A stretch of DNA of 64,000 bases from Polyangium jinanense (GCF_028435365.1 NZ_JAGTJJ010000003.1:62001-126000); one strand, 5' to 3'; shown: positions 1 through 10,369, numbered from the stretch's first letter. Program-made: numbers and translations. The notes: generated by a model not told the origin, from the letters alone.

Positions 1-977
<977 letters not shown>

Positions 978-1350
978 GGAAAGTATCCCTCGCTTCCGTG
1001 GGGCGATTGCCATGGGCGGGACGGAGTCGCGCCGTATGCGACGGCGCGCTCCGATGCACGAGCGGTAAGCGACGCGGAAGCTCGCGCGGCCCTTCGCGAT
1101 CGATGGAGAGGCTCGGCCACGCGCGCGCCGATGCGGGAGCACACGCGTGTCCGCGACGCACCGGGCCACCTGCCCCCGCGTCAATTCATACCGATACTAT
1201 CTAGCCGGGGAAGTTTGGCTTTCAAGCCGATTCCGCGATGAGCAAGGCCGCGTCATTGCGGCGAATATCCAGGCGACGAGGAGACCTGGAGACCTGGCGG
1301 CGGCGCGAAAGGAGGGGAGGGGAGCGTGATTCTACGCCCAGGACGTGTCT
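978..1350. other. 373-bp gap, no gene supported
   Basis: Lies between the 5' end of the lipoprotein gene and the 3' end of ndh, both on the minus strand, so it should hold the lipoprotein promoter. I see no convincing -35/-10 pair, RNA gene or hairpin terminator. The plus-strand open frames here lack coding-like features. Confidence 0.5.
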
Positions 1351-2703
1351 TCAGGAATGCGGCGTCGAGGAGGAGGCGGAGTCGGCCGTGCGCAAGGAAG
1401 GCACAGGCCCGTCGGGCGCGGCGGCGAGCAGGAGTTTCGGCTCGACGCCCGTATGCGTGGTGATGAGCCGCGCGCCGCGCTTCCACGTGAAATATTGCCA
1501 GATCCAGTTGAACATGACGAGGAAGCGGTTCTTGAAGCCGATCAGGAAGAAGACGTGGACGGCCATCCACGCGAGCCAGGCGAGGAAGCCCGCGAGCTCG
1601 AGTTTTCCCATCATCGCAATGGCGCGCTTGCGGCCGACCGTGGCCATCGTGCCCTTGTCGAGGTAGGCAAAAGGCTCGCGCGGTTTTCCCCGGAGCTCGG
1701 CGCGAATCGCGCGCGCGACGTATTTGCCCTGCTGAATGGCCGCAGGGCAGAGGCCGGGGACGTCGACGCCGTTCTTGTCGCGACAAGCGGCCATGTCGCC
1801 AATCGCGAAGACCTCGGGGTGGCCAGGGACAGCGCAATCCGCGCCGACCTTGACCCGGCCGCCGCGATCGAGCTCGATGCCGAGCGCGCGCGAGAGCTTG
1901 GTGCCGCGGACCCCCGCAGCCCAGACGACGGTGGCCGCGTCGATGCGCTCGCCATCCCCGAACGCAATGCCATTGTCATCGATGCGCGCGACGGGTCTCC
2001 CTTTTTCGACGGCGACGCCGAGGGAGGCGAGCTGGGCCTCGGCGCGTTTTCCGAGGTCCTCGGGGAACGCGGCGAGAATGCGCGGGCCAGCCTCGACGAG
2101 GACGACACGGGTCGACGACGGGTCGATGGCGCGAAAATCCTTGGAGAGGACGTGCGTCGCGAGCTCGGAGAAGGCGCCGGCCATTTCAACGCCGGTGGGG
2201 CCGCCGCCAATGACGACGAAGGTGAGTAGACGTTTGCGCGCCTCGGGGTCGGTCGTGCGTTCGGCGCCCTCGAAGGCGAGGAGCATGCGCTCGCGAATGC
2301 GCAGCGCCTCGTCGAGGGTTTTCAAGCCGAGCGCGTGCGTGCCCCACTCGTCGTGGCCAAAGAAGTTGTGCGTCGCGCCGACGGCGAGGACGAGGTAATC
2401 GTAGCGGAGCTCGCCCTTGTCGAGCAAAAGCCGCTTGCCCGGGAGGTCTATGCCGGTCGCCTCGGCGAGCAGGACGCGCACGTTCCGCTGGCGAGAGAAG
2501 ACCGAGCGGATGGGGACGGCGATGTCGGCCGGCGAGAGGCCCGCGGTCGCGACCTGGTAGAGCAAGGGCTGGAAGAGGTGGTGGTTCGTGCGGTCGACGA
2601 GCGTGACGCGGACGGGCGCGCCCGCGAGCGACATGGCGGCGTTGAGCCCGCCGAATCCTCCCCCGACGATCACCACATGAGGCATGTCCTTGCGATCGGC
2701 CAT
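1351..2703 (-). CDS. ndh: Type II NADH:quinone oxidoreductase (NDH-2)
   Basis: 450-residue FAD protein, normal length for the family. It oxidises NADH and reduces quinone at the inner face of the cytoplasmic membrane without pumping protons. The first dinucleotide fold is at residues 10-19 (VVIVGGGFGG), a second GGGPTGVEMAG lies near residue 167 for NADH, and the FAD-contacting VFAIGDMAA motif follows. The C-terminal quarter carries a hydrophobic, tryptophan-rich stretch (GFLAWLAWMAVHVFFLIGF) typical of the membrane-bound end of these enzymes. The ATG at 2703 has a GGGAGG ribosome site at proper spacing. It is monocistronic as far as can be seen and gives the cell a non-proton-pumping alternative to complex I. 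Confidence 0.93.
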   Translation of the reverse strand: MADRKDMPHVVIVGGGFGGLNAAMSLAGAPVRVTLVDRTNHHLFQPLLYQVATAGLSPADIAVPIRSVFSRQRNVRVLLAEATGIDLPGKRLLLDKGELRYDYLVLAVGATHNFFGHDEWGTHALGLKTLDEALRIRERMLLAFEGAERTTDPEARKRLLTFVVIGGGPTGVEMAGAFSELATHVLSKDFRAIDPSSTRVVLVEAGPRILAAFPEDLGKRAEAQLASLGVAVEKGRPVARIDDNGIAFGDGERIDAATVVWAAGVRGTKLSRALGIELDRGGRVKVGADCAVPGHPEVFAIGDMAACRDKNGVDVPGLCPAAIQQGKYVARAIRAELRGKPREPFAYLDKGTMATVGRKRAIAMMGKLELAGFLAWLAWMAVHVFFLIGFKNRFLVMFNWIWQYFTWKRGARLITTHTGVEPKLLLAAAPDGPVPSLRTADSASSSTPHS

Positions 2704-2885
2704 GCGGCACCTCCCAGGCGGCCCGGGTTCGAGTAGACCCCGGGCACGCCGCGAAACGGAAGTCTTTTCGACGGCTCCGTAGGGAAGGGGACACGTGAAG
2801 GCGAGAGGGTACGCGTCGCGCGCGGAGGTGATGGGCGTCGTCCCGATTCATGACTTACCATTTCCCTCTTGGGGGGCGGCGCGCC

Positions 2886-2897
2886 CGCTCGCGAGCG
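2886..2897. promoter_or_regulatory. Palindrome upstream of the winged-helix regulator
   Basis: Perfect 12-bp palindrome CGCTCGCGAGCG, ending 11 bp before the ATG of the downstream regulator gene. Its position fits an autoregulatory operator or a hairpin hiding the ribosome site. Such palindromes also arise by chance in this base composition. Confidence 0.25.
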
Positions 2898-2908
2898 CCC
2901 GATCGTGC

Positions 2909-3295
2909 ATGATCAAGAAAACACGAAACGAACGTCGCGTGTCGGGGGGCACGGCGAGGGCGCGGCCTTCGCGTCGCCGCGCGGCCTCGTCCGAAGAGCC
3001 TTCGGGGTGGACGTTCCTGACGAACCACGCGCACGTGCTGTTCTGTCTGGCCGAGGATCCCGAGGTGCGGCTGCGCGACGTGGCCGAACGGGTGGGGATC
3101 ACGGAGCGCGCGGTGCAGCGGATCGTGACGGACCTGGAAGGAGAGGGGTTCGTGACGCGATCGCGGGTGGGGCGGCGGAATTTGTACGAGGTGCATCCCG
3201 ACAAGCCGCTGCGGCACCCGATCGAGGCGCACCGCGACGTCAAGTCGCTCCTCACGTTGATCCTCCGCGGCCGGGCGCCGAGGGCCGCGCGCTGA
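2909..3295 (+). CDS. Small winged-helix (MarR/ArsR-like) transcriptional regulator
   Basis: 128 residues from ATG 2909; an upstream in-frame start exists at 2795 but would add a non-conserved arm. The first 30 residues are basic (many Arg/Lys). A winged-helix domain follows: an N-terminal helix (FLTNHAHVLFCLAEDP), then LRDVAERVGITERAVQRIV as helix-turn-helix and GFVTRSRVGRRNLYEVHP as the wing. No ligand or dimer domain is recognisable. It probably binds DNA as a dimer; target unknown. It faces away from ndh, and the tRNA gene follows. I see no strong Shine-Dalgarno site. Confidence 0.8.
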   Translation: MIKKTRNERRVSGGTARARPSRRRAASSEEPSGWTFLTNHAHVLFCLAEDPEVRLRDVAERVGITERAVQRIVTDLEGEGFVTRSRVGRRNLYEVHPDKPLRHPIEAHRDVKSLLTLILRGRAPRAAR

Positions 3296-3458
3296 CCGGG
3301 AAACCCCATCCAGGACAAAAAGCACCGGAAACGCAGGGCCCTGCCCGTTTGGGGTTGGCTCGGGACGAGGAGCCGTGCTACCTCGGTGGCGCTTTGGGCG
3401 CGCGTCCAAGGCCGTCCGACCAAACGGTCGCGGCCGATGGGCACGTCGTCTGGAGGCT

Positions 3459-3548
3459 GGAGAGATGGCCGAGTGGCTTAAGGCACACGCTTGCTAAGCG
3501 TGCGATCGGGAAACTGATCCGAGGGTTCGAATCCCTCTCTCTCCGCCA
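3459..3548 (+). tRNA. tRNA-Ser (anticodon GCU)
   Basis: 90-nt class II tRNA. The acceptor stem pairs GGAGAGA (3459-3465) with TCTCTCC (3538-3544); the T arm is GAGGG-TTCGAAT-CCCTC (3521-3537). The anticodon loop TTGCTAA places GCT at 3493-3495, so it reads AGC/AGU serine codons. A long variable arm lies between the anticodon and T arms, and CCA (3546-3548) is encoded. No integrated element or duplicated 3' end is seen beside it. Confidence 0.97.
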
Positions 3549-3577
3549 GCCACGAACGAACAGGAACGAAGAGCGCG

Positions 3578-5629
3578 TCAGGGCGCGCGCCGTCCCTGGA
3601 TCAGGTACACGAGCTCCGCCAGCGCGTGGACGTCGAGGCACAAGCGCACGGCGTCGCCACGCACGATCGCGCCGTTGTACGGGCCCGCGAGCGCCACGAG
3701 CGGCGGCGCCGGATGCAGCGAGGCGTCCTCGATCTCGCCGACGGACGTGACCGAGATGAAGAAGGAAGGTTCGTCCTCGCGGCCCGGATCAAGCTCGAGG
3801 AGGTAGGAAGGTCCATCGTCGGGGCCGAGCGCTTCGCCGGTCTCGAGGGCGCCGAGGCCACGCACGCACGCCGCGAGGGGGAAGGCGAGCGTGTTCGGGA
3901 GGTCGACGCCGAAGGAGATGCGGCGGACGAGGCGCGCAGGGATCGCATAAACGGCCTCGCCCGCGCGGACCCAGAGGACACGCACGAGGCCTCGTTCGAG
4001 CGGGACGTCGAGGGTAGCCGTGAGGCCCTCGGAAGGGCGGCTCGCGAGGCGCACGGTGCCGCCAAGGCGCCGCACGGACTCACGCACGAGGCCAAGGCCA
4101 AGGCCACGGCCCGCGAGGAGGTCGACGTTCTCGCGCAAGGTGAAGCCCGGGACGAAGAGGAGGCCGAGGAGCGCTTTGTGATCGGCCGAGACAGCACGCG
4201 CTGACGCGATGGCGCCACGCGTGACGGCGCGCGAGCGGACACGCTCGATGTCGACGCCAGAGCCGTCGTCACGCACGACGATGCGGAGCGAGGCGCCGCG
4301 TTGCTCGGCGGAGATTTCGACGCGGCCGGCGAGAGGTTTGCCGAGGTGCGCGCGCGTGGTCTCGGGCTCGATGCCGTGGACGATGGAGTTCTGGACGAGC
4401 TGCAGGAGCGGGTCGAAGAGGCCCTCGGCGACGCGGCGATCGACGAGGGTCTCGCCGCCACGCGCGAGGACGCGGACGTCACGACCGAGCCTGCGCGCCT
4501 GCGCGATCGCCGCGGAGACGACACGATCGAAGAGGGTGGCGACGGGCGTGGTGCGCATGAGCGCGATGTCGGCGTGCGCGGACGCCGCCTCGAAGCGCGA
4601 GCGCTCGGCGATGCCGAGGAGCGTGGCGGCCTCGGCGTCGAGGGCGTCGGAGAGGGCCGCGACGGCGGCGGTGGCCTTGCGGAGGCGTCTTTCGCGGCGA
4701 GGGAAGGCGTCGTGCGGGCCGCGGGTCTCCGCGAGCGAGCTGCGGACACGACGGGCGCGGGTGGCGAGGACGCCGAGCTCGCGGCCGGCCGCAGCGATGG
4801 CGGATTCGGCGCGTTCGAGGGAGCGGACACGATCGAGGAGGCGATCGAGAGCCGCGGTGGAGACGCGGAGGGTTTCGCCGGAGAGGCGCGCAGCGTGAGG
4901 ATCGAGCGAGGGCTCAGGGGCGCTGTGCGGGGCCGGCTCGGGAGAGCTGTAGGAGGGCGGAGGTTGCGTGCTCGAACGAGCGCCGTACGCGAGGCGGCGG
5001 AGGACCTCGACAGCGCGATCGGGCGCGGCGACGAGCTCGCCGAGCAGGCCCCGCCAGCGCGCGATTTCGGCGATGGCACGGCGCGCCTCGACGTCGCTGC
5101 GGTTCGCGTCGCGCGCGCGATCTTCGAGGCCGTGGCAGAACCACGCGGTGGCGTCGTCACCGGCCGCGAGCGCGGCCGCCTTCATGGCGTGCACCTCGCG
5201 GAAGATGCCGGCGATGATGCGGGGCTCGGGGAGCTCGCCGGAGAGGAGCTCGTCGACGCGCGCGAGGCGATCGGTCATCTCCGCCGCGTAACGCGCGCGT
5301 TTTTCGGGCGGCGCAGGGCGGCCGCGGAGATCCCACGGCGGCTCGGGCCAGGCGGGCGCGGGGATGGCGCGGCCCGCGGCGAGAGCTTCGCCCGCGATGG
5401 AGAGGACGGCGCGCGCATCGACGAGGGCCGTCGTGTCGCCGTCGACGAGGCGCCGCTCGATCCGCGCGAGCGATTCGAAGAGCGCACGCTCGCCGGCGAC
5501 GCCGGCCGAGCCTTTCAGCGCGTGAATCGCGCGGCGCGGGGCGTCATCGAGCGCGTCGCCTTCGAGCAGAGGGGCGTGGCGCTGGATCTCTTCGAAGAGA
5601 AGACGGGTGAGCTCGCGATCCGCCGTCAC
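3578..5629 (-). CDS. cheA: CheA-type hybrid-free chemosensory histidine kinase with two HPt-like domains
   Basis: 683 residues from GTG 5629, which overlaps the stop of the preceding gene by 4 bp (GTGA). An open frame extends far upstream but only as a shadow of the neighbours. A first HPt domain has phospho-acceptor His36 in AIHALKGSAG; a second HPt-like domain has His147 in FREVHAMKAAA, where the usual glycine after Lys is lost. A Pro/Ser linker follows, then a short dimerisation region, the HATPase domain (N box LLQLVQNSIVHGIE, G1 DDGSGVD, G2 GRGLGLGLV) and a C-terminal CheW-like domain. In the N box the common NxxDHGIE Asp is Val. It should phosphorylate a response regulator, most simply the one at the head of this operon. 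Confidence 0.88.
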   Translation of the reverse strand: MTADRELTRLLFEEIQRHAPLLEGDALDDAPRRAIHALKGSAGVAGERALFESLARIERRLVDGDTTALVDARAVLSIAGEALAAGRAIPAPAWPEPPWDLRGRPAPPEKRARYAAEMTDRLARVDELLSGELPEPRIIAGIFREVHAMKAAALAAGDDATAWFCHGLEDRARDANRSDVEARRAIAEIARWRGLLGELVAAPDRAVEVLRRLAYGARSSTQPPPSYSSPEPAPHSAPEPSLDPHAARLSGETLRVSTAALDRLLDRVRSLERAESAIAAAGRELGVLATRARRVRSSLAETRGPHDAFPRRERRLRKATAAVAALSDALDAEAATLLGIAERSRFEAASAHADIALMRTTPVATLFDRVVSAAIAQARRLGRDVRVLARGGETLVDRRVAEGLFDPLLQLVQNSIVHGIEPETTRAHLGKPLAGRVEISAEQRGASLRIVVRDDGSGVDIERVRSRAVTRGAIASARAVSADHKALLGLLFVPGFTLRENVDLLAGRGLGLGLVRESVRRLGGTVRLASRPSEGLTATLDVPLERGLVRVLWVRAGEAVYAIPARLVRRISFGVDLPNTLAFPLAACVRGLGALETGEALGPDDGPSYLLELDPGREDEPSFFISVTSVGEIEDASLHPAPPLVALAGPYNGAIVRGDAVRLCLDVHALAELVYLIQGRRAP

Positions 5630-6450
5630 GGCGAGGCCCCACCGTCGTCGCCCTGCGGCGATCCGGGCGAGGCTTCCCCTGTGCGACCTTCGTCCCCGAG
5701 CTCGCCGAGCAGGCACGAGAGAGGCGCGAGCACGGGGCGAAGCGCGCCGAGCAGGAGCGGGCGCGCAGGGGTCGTGGCGCGGAGCGTGGAGAGCGCAGAG
5801 AGCAGGCCGCGCGCATGTTCGGCCGCGAGCGTGACGGCCCGCGCGACCTCGGGATCGATGCCGGTGGCGCGCCGCAGGTGACGCTCGACGTCGGCGAGCG
5901 CGAGACCCGCGCGTCCGGCCGCGTCGCCGAGCGCGCGCGCGGATCCGCCGGTCTCGTCGGCGGCCACGAGGACGTTCGCGAGCTCGCCGCGGATGAGGCT
6001 CGTCTCGGCGGCCATCTCCTCGACGACCGCGACGAGGTCGCGCGTGGCGTCGGCGCCGCGCACGGCGTGCGTACGGATCTCCTCGGAGAGCAGGAGCAGC
6101 GCCTTGCCTTGGGGCTCGGGGGTGCGCGCGCCTTCGAGGCCCGCGTTGAGCGCGACCACGCTGAGGCGCTCGAAGAGGTCGGCGACGCGCGTGGCCGCGA
6201 GCGTGAGGCCTTCGGCGTGTGCGGCCATCGCGCCGGCGCGCTCGGAGACGCCCTCGATCGAGGCGCGTTGCCGCGTGACGGCTTCCATCAGGCGCGGCGT
6301 ACCCTCGGCGGCCTCGGTCACTGCGCGTTGCGCCTCGCCGTGCGCCGACCAGAGCGCCGTGTCGATGTCCGCCGATGCCTCGGGCGCGCTCGCGGGCTCG
6401 GCTGCGCGCCGGAGCACGTCGATCCACCTGCGCCTGCGCGGCGCGCTCAC
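5626..6450 (-). CDS. Soluble methyl-accepting chemotaxis-like signalling protein
   Basis: 274 residues from GTG 6450, overlapping the upstream stop by 4 bp and the cheA start by 4 bp, so translation is probably coupled across the three genes. The centre resembles the MCP signalling hairpin: LFERLSVVALNAGLEGAR, then GKALLLLSEEIRTHA, matching the family pattern of lNAaiEAARAG then GrGFavVAdEVr, though the tip is divergent. There is no transmembrane segment and no recognisable sensor domain, so it is cytoplasmic and its input is unknown. Predicted helices rich in Ala and charged residues fit a coiled coil. It may be a stripped-down receptor or a scaffold for the CheA/CheW array. Confidence 0.7.
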   Translation of the reverse strand: MSAPRRRRWIDVLRRAAEPASAPEASADIDTALWSAHGEAQRAVTEAAEGTPRLMEAVTRQRASIEGVSERAGAMAAHAEGLTLAATRVADLFERLSVVALNAGLEGARTPEPQGKALLLLSEEIRTHAVRGADATRDLVAVVEEMAAETSLIRGELANVLVAADETGGSARALGDAAGRAGLALADVERHLRRATGIDPEVARAVTLAAEHARGLLSALSTLRATTPARPLLLGALRPVLAPLSCLLGELGDEGRTGEASPGSPQGDDGGASP

Positions 6451-6887
6451 GACGCGGCCTCCGGCGAGCGGAGCACCGCGGTGCGCGCCGTCCAGATCGC
6501 CTCCTCGGCCTCGCGACGGAGGGCCGCGACGTCGAGGATCGCGGCGTCCGTCTCGCCTGCACGCACGAACCCGGTGCGTGCTTCTTCGTAGAGCCCCGAC
6601 GACTCGATGGCGCGTCCCACGATCGCGACGGGCTCGCCGCCGAGGTCGCAGAGGACGGCCGTGGTGCGTTCGTTCTGCGCCGACGGCGAGAGCCCTTCTT
6701 CGTCGATGCAGAGGACCGTGACGACCTCGCCGTTCGCGAGCGCGACGCCCGCGGCGGGCTTGCGTAGGCCCTCGACGGGCGTGATCGAGGGGAGCACGAA
6801 GACGCCGCGCACGACCTCCGCCGGCACGAGCACGAAGCGCCCATCCTTCGCGACCGAGACCCTCACGAGCACGCCTCCGCGTCGCAC
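6447..6887 (-). CDS. cheW: CheW-like coupling protein
   Basis: 146 residues, the size of a single CheW domain. The pattern GRFVLVPAEVVRGVFVLPSI followed by AAGVALANGEVVTVLCID and a second beta sub-barrel (TAVLCDLGGEPVAIVGRAIE) fits the fold that bridges receptors to CheA. It begins with GTG 6887, with a GGGAGAG ribosome site in the 24-bp gap after the response regulator, and its stop overlaps the MCP-like start in a GTGA. Similarity to CheW is clear in pattern but not strong at single positions. Confidence 0.75.
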   Translation of the reverse strand: MRRGGVLVRVSVAKDGRFVLVPAEVVRGVFVLPSITPVEGLRKPAAGVALANGEVVTVLCIDEEGLSPSAQNERTTAVLCDLGGEPVAIVGRAIESSGLYEEARTGFVRAGETDAAILDVAALRREAEEAIWTARTAVLRSPEAAS

Positions 6888-6911
6888 ACGTCTCTCTCCC
6901 CTGCCGCGCGT

Positions 6912-8297
6912 CTACCTCGTGCGAAGGACGCGCGACTGCAAGAACTGGTAGATGATCTTCACCGCGTCGAACGAGCCGACGGTGCTCTCCTTGACGACCT
7001 CGCTCACGGTGCGCTGCCCGTTCACCGCGTCGAGCACGAGCCGCTCGGGCCGCGCGAGCTGGCCGGGCGAGAGTCCTTCGAGGGCAAACTGATCGATCAC
7101 GAGCACTTGATCGAAGTGGATCGTGCCCTCCATGAGCCGCCACTCGTCGACGCGGCGGAAGCCTTCGAGCACGAGCGCGCTCACGCCGAGGGTGAGCTTC
7201 GCCATGTCGGCCTCGGGGCGGAACGGCTCCTTCGTGAAGGAGAAGCGCCCGTACGGCCAGCGGAGCATGTCGTAGATGAGCTCGCTCGATTGCTTCGTCA
7301 GGATGTCGACGAGCTCCTCGCGCGTGACGATGCCGCGGGCCACGACCTCCTCGCCGAGCAGCTTGTTCGAGCCGCGCAGATCGGCGAGCAGCGCGTCGAG
7401 CTGGTCACGCGTGAGCGCGCCTTTCTCGAGGAAGTACCGGCCGAGGCGGTACTCTTCGGTCGCGCCGCGCGACTGCACGAAGTCGATCTGCCCCTGCCGC
7501 ATGGAGATCGTGATCGAGGTGCGGTTGTTCGTGACGTGCAGGACGCCCGTTTGGCGCTGCATGCCGAGCACCTGGAGGATCTCGGCGAGCGCCACGACCG
7601 AGAGGTCGCCGCTCATCGCCTCGCGGACGCCGTCGCCCGGGTCGAGGTCCTTCACCGTGAGCGATAGGGTGGCGAGGATGTCGGGCGTCATGGCGCGCGC
7701 GACGGCGGCCATGACCGCGGCCTCGCTCGCGCGGTCCTGCGGCGAGATGGCGAGGATCGCGGGGACGACGGCGTTCGCGACCTGCTGGGCGAACTCGACG
7801 CTGGCGCGCTGCCGCGCGTGCCGGATGTGCATGCTCGGGCGCATGCTCTCGGCCGGCAGAGGCTCCTCCTCGGGCATCTTCTGGCCCTCGGGGACGGGGC
7901 GCGGCGAGCGGCCCTCGGCGGTCTTGGCGAGCGCGCCCTCGACCACGGTGACGAGCGCACGCGCGTCGAACGGCTTCGTGATCGCGTCGACCGCGCCCGT
8001 TTGTTGGACGAAGGTGCCGCGGATCTTGTCGCCCTTCGCGCTCATCAGCACGACGGGCAAGGTGCGGTGCGTCGCGTCCGAACGAAGCTCGCGGCAGAAC
8101 TGGTAGCCGTTCATCCGCGGCATCACGAAGTCGAGCAGGACGAGGTCGAACTTCGGGCCTTTGCGGATGAGCTCGAGCCCCGCCACGCCGTCGCGGGCGG
8201 TGGTGGGCTCGTAGCCGTTGCGGGCCAGGATGGCGCTGACGACCTTCAGGATGGTCGGGCTGTCGTCGATGATTAGGACACGCGCCGCGCTTGCCAT
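6912..8297 (-). CDS. Response regulator with C-terminal DUF4388 (PatA-like) domain
   Basis: 461 residues. Residues 1-125 form a receiver domain: acidic pair D11-D12, phospho-acceptor D56 in LVLLDFVMP, and conserved Lys in AITKPFDA. A Pro/Glu-rich linker follows, then a helical segment, then a DUF4388 domain beginning GDLSVVALAEILQVLGMQ with TGVLHVTN and GQIDFVQS, and a tail helix-bundle (LGEEVVARGIVTREELVDIL). This architecture is frequent in myxobacteria and deltaproteobacteria. It is the first gene of the chemosensory operon, so it is the likely phosphate acceptor from CheA. The output is probably protein-protein rather than DNA binding, as no DNA-binding domain is seen. Confidence 0.9.
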   Translation of the reverse strand: MASAARVLIIDDSPTILKVVSAILARNGYEPTTARDGVAGLELIRKGPKFDLVLLDFVMPRMNGYQFCRELRSDATHRTLPVVLMSAKGDKIRGTFVQQTGAVDAITKPFDARALVTVVEGALAKTAEGRSPRPVPEGQKMPEEEPLPAESMRPSMHIRHARQRASVEFAQQVANAVVPAILAISPQDRASEAAVMAAVARAMTPDILATLSLTVKDLDPGDGVREAMSGDLSVVALAEILQVLGMQRQTGVLHVTNNRTSITISMRQGQIDFVQSRGATEEYRLGRYFLEKGALTRDQLDALLADLRGSNKLLGEEVVARGIVTREELVDILTKQSSELIYDMLRWPYGRFSFTKEPFRPEADMAKLTLGVSALVLEGFRRVDEWRLMEGTIHFDQVLVIDQFALEGLSPGQLARPERLVLDAVNGQRTVSEVVKESTVGSFDAVKIIYQFLQSRVLRTR

Positions 8298-8445
8298 GTG
8301 GGCGGCGCAAGCCTAACTCGGGCTGCCGGAGATTCGCGCAGCGAAAAACCGTAAATCGTACCGCTCTGCCCAGCGGTCAGGCGAGGCGGGGCACGCCGGC
8401 CCGAAACTTGGCCGTCTCCGGTGGTCCCTGGCACGAGAGACGGCT

Positions 8446-10356
8446 GTGCCGAAGCCTCGTTCGTTCCCCGCGCCCGCCGAGACACGCCTCGCATGGCACG
8501 AGCGCGCCTTGCGTTTCGTCGCCGTGGCGCTGCCGTTCGGACTCGCGCTCACGCGAGCCACGGGCAGCGGGCAGTGGAGAGACGATTTACCAGCGCTGCG
8601 CGATCTCGGCCTGCTCGCGGTGGGCGTCGGAGGCGGCGCGTCGACGCCGCTGACGCAAGCGCTCGGCCTCTTGCCGCTCGGGCCACGGACGTTTCGGGCC
8701 GCGCTCGGCGGGGCGATCGCGCTCGGGGTCGCGTCGATTTTGCTCTTTGGTCTCGCGCGGCGGCTCTTGCGGACGCTCGGCGCCGGGCCGACGCTTGCCT
8801 CGGGGCTCGCGGCGCTCGGGACGCTGACGGCCGCGCTTTCGCCGGTGTGGCAACGCGAGGCGACCGTGGGCGGTGGCGCGATGATCGCGGTCGCGCTCGC
8901 GCTGGGGACGCTGCTCGCGGGGACCTCGATGCTCCGGGCGGAAGGCACGGATGCAGTGCGCGGCGCCGCGCTTTTTGGCGCGCTCGCGGGGGCGACGCTC
9001 GCAGAGAGCCCGCCGTCTGCGTTCGCGGCGGTCTTCGCGGTGCTCGCGACGCCGATCGCCGAGCGGCTGCCGTTCGGCAAGGCAGCGGGGATCACGCCGT
9101 CGCCGATCCCGTCGCGCAAGGTCGTGGCCATCTCGTTCGCGTCGATGGCGGCCGTCGCGCTGCTTTTGCTCGTGCCGCTCGCTGTTCGGCCGCTCGCGCC
9201 GCGGGCGTTCGCCGACGTCGGCCGCGCGCTGTCGGCCGCGGATCTCACGGGCTTCGACGTGGCCGGGCCGCGGCTCTCGAGCCTCGCGGCGTGGGCGCGC
9301 GAGGTCGGCGTGGCGTCCTTGCTCATCGCGCTCGGCGGCGTGGTCGTCTCGCTGCTCGCGCCCAGCGCGCGTGGGCTCGTCGCGCCGCTTGTCGCGTTCG
9401 TCGCGTTCGACACGTTGATCCCTGCGCGCGCGTTCGCTGCGCTTTACGCGGATCCGATGACGCCCGTCCGCGCGCTCGCCGTGGCCGCGCTCGCCGTGTG
9501 CTCGGCGCTCGGCGTCTGCTGGGTGACGCACAAGCTGCTCGAGCTGCGCCTGCCGATGGCGAAGAGCGGCGCGGTGCTCGTCGTGGTTTTTCACGTGACG
9601 CTCGTCGCGCTCTCCTCGGAGGAGGCGGGATACGTCGCGGATCGTGGCAAGCAGCTCGCGGCCGAGGAGTGGACGGACGGCGCGCTCGGCAGGCTCGAGC
9701 CGAGCTCGGCGATCCTCGTCCGCTCGCCGGCGCTCGCGTTCCGTCTCTGGGCGGCGCGGCTCCTCCGCGGCGAGCGGCCCGATGTGCTGATCGTGCCGGA
9801 GCGGCTTTTGCATCGCGGGCGCGTGGCGCTCAGCCTTCTCGCGGTGGAGCCGGAGATCGAGCCGCTCCTCCGGGATTACGCGATCTCGGGGCAGCCGAGC
9901 GAGTACGCGCTGTCGAAGCTCGCCGACATGCGGCCGCTGCACGCGGAGATCGAGCGGAGCTGGCCGCGGCGGCTCGTTTCGCACCTGACGGTCGACGGAT
10001 GCTGGCTGGAGTATGCGCCGCAGCCGCTCGGGCCTTCGGATCGCAAGCTCTCGACCACGGCGTCGCTGCAGCCGATCCAGCGCGTGATGGCGGCGATCGC
10101 CGCGCCGATCGTGCCGGACACGGCGACGTCGACCGTGGTGGCGGGGACGCTCCGGGATCAGAGCGCGGTGCTCTCGATGCTCGGCGAGCACGACGCGGCG
10201 CAGGCGTTCCTCGACGAGGTCGGTCGTCTCGCGCCGGGCGAGGTGGGCCTCACGGGCGCCTCGGTCAAGCACGTGATCCTGGCGAAGGCGATGATGGTCG
10301 CCGCGAACGCGCGCGCCCCGCGCCGCCCGGGTCCTTCGGCGTCACGCGTGCCCTGA
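8446..10356 (+). CDS. Polytopic membrane protein, DUF2723/glycosyltransferase-117-like
   Basis: 636 residues from GTG 8446. The first 400 residues hold about nine to ten hydrophobic segments of Leu/Ala/Val. The C-terminal 200 residues are soluble and carry a pattern (SAILVRSPALAFRLWAARLL then RPDVLIVPERLL) that recalls the domain after the membrane part in DUF2723 proteins, where a GDND...RPDV...LL pattern is usual. That assignment is by pattern only. If right, it would be a GT-C-type lipid-linked glycosyltransferase or a relative that lost catalysis: the acidic residues near the first loop are reduced to QWRDDLPALRD. It is divergently transcribed from the chemosensory operon and ends 13 bp from the convergent transglutaminase gene. 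Confidence 0.6.
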   Translation: MPKPRSFPAPAETRLAWHERALRFVAVALPFGLALTRATGSGQWRDDLPALRDLGLLAVGVGGGASTPLTQALGLLPLGPRTFRAALGGAIALGVASILLFGLARRLLRTLGAGPTLASGLAALGTLTAALSPVWQREATVGGGAMIAVALALGTLLAGTSMLRAEGTDAVRGAALFGALAGATLAESPPSAFAAVFAVLATPIAERLPFGKAAGITPSPIPSRKVVAISFASMAAVALLLLVPLAVRPLAPRAFADVGRALSAADLTGFDVAGPRLSSLAAWAREVGVASLLIALGGVVVSLLAPSARGLVAPLVAFVAFDTLIPARAFAALYADPMTPVRALAVAALAVCSALGVCWVTHKLLELRLPMAKSGAVLVVVFHVTLVALSSEEAGYVADRGKQLAAEEWTDGALGRLEPSSAILVRSPALAFRLWAARLLRGERPDVLIVPERLLHRGRVALSLLAVEPEIEPLLRDYAISGQPSEYALSKLADMRPLHAEIERSWPRRLVSHLTVDGCWLEYAPQPLGPSDRKLSTTASLQPIQRVMAAIAAPIVPDTATSTVVAGTLRDQSAVLSMLGEHDAAQAFLDEVGRLAPGEVGLTGASVKHVILAKAMMVAANARAPRRPGPSASRVP

Positions 10357-10369
10357 CGGAACGATCGGC

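Noticed and set aside
3459..3548. tRNA-Ser as an attachment site for an integrated element
   Set aside because: No integrase and no duplicated tRNA 3' end appear in the flanking sequence; the neighbours are ordinary.
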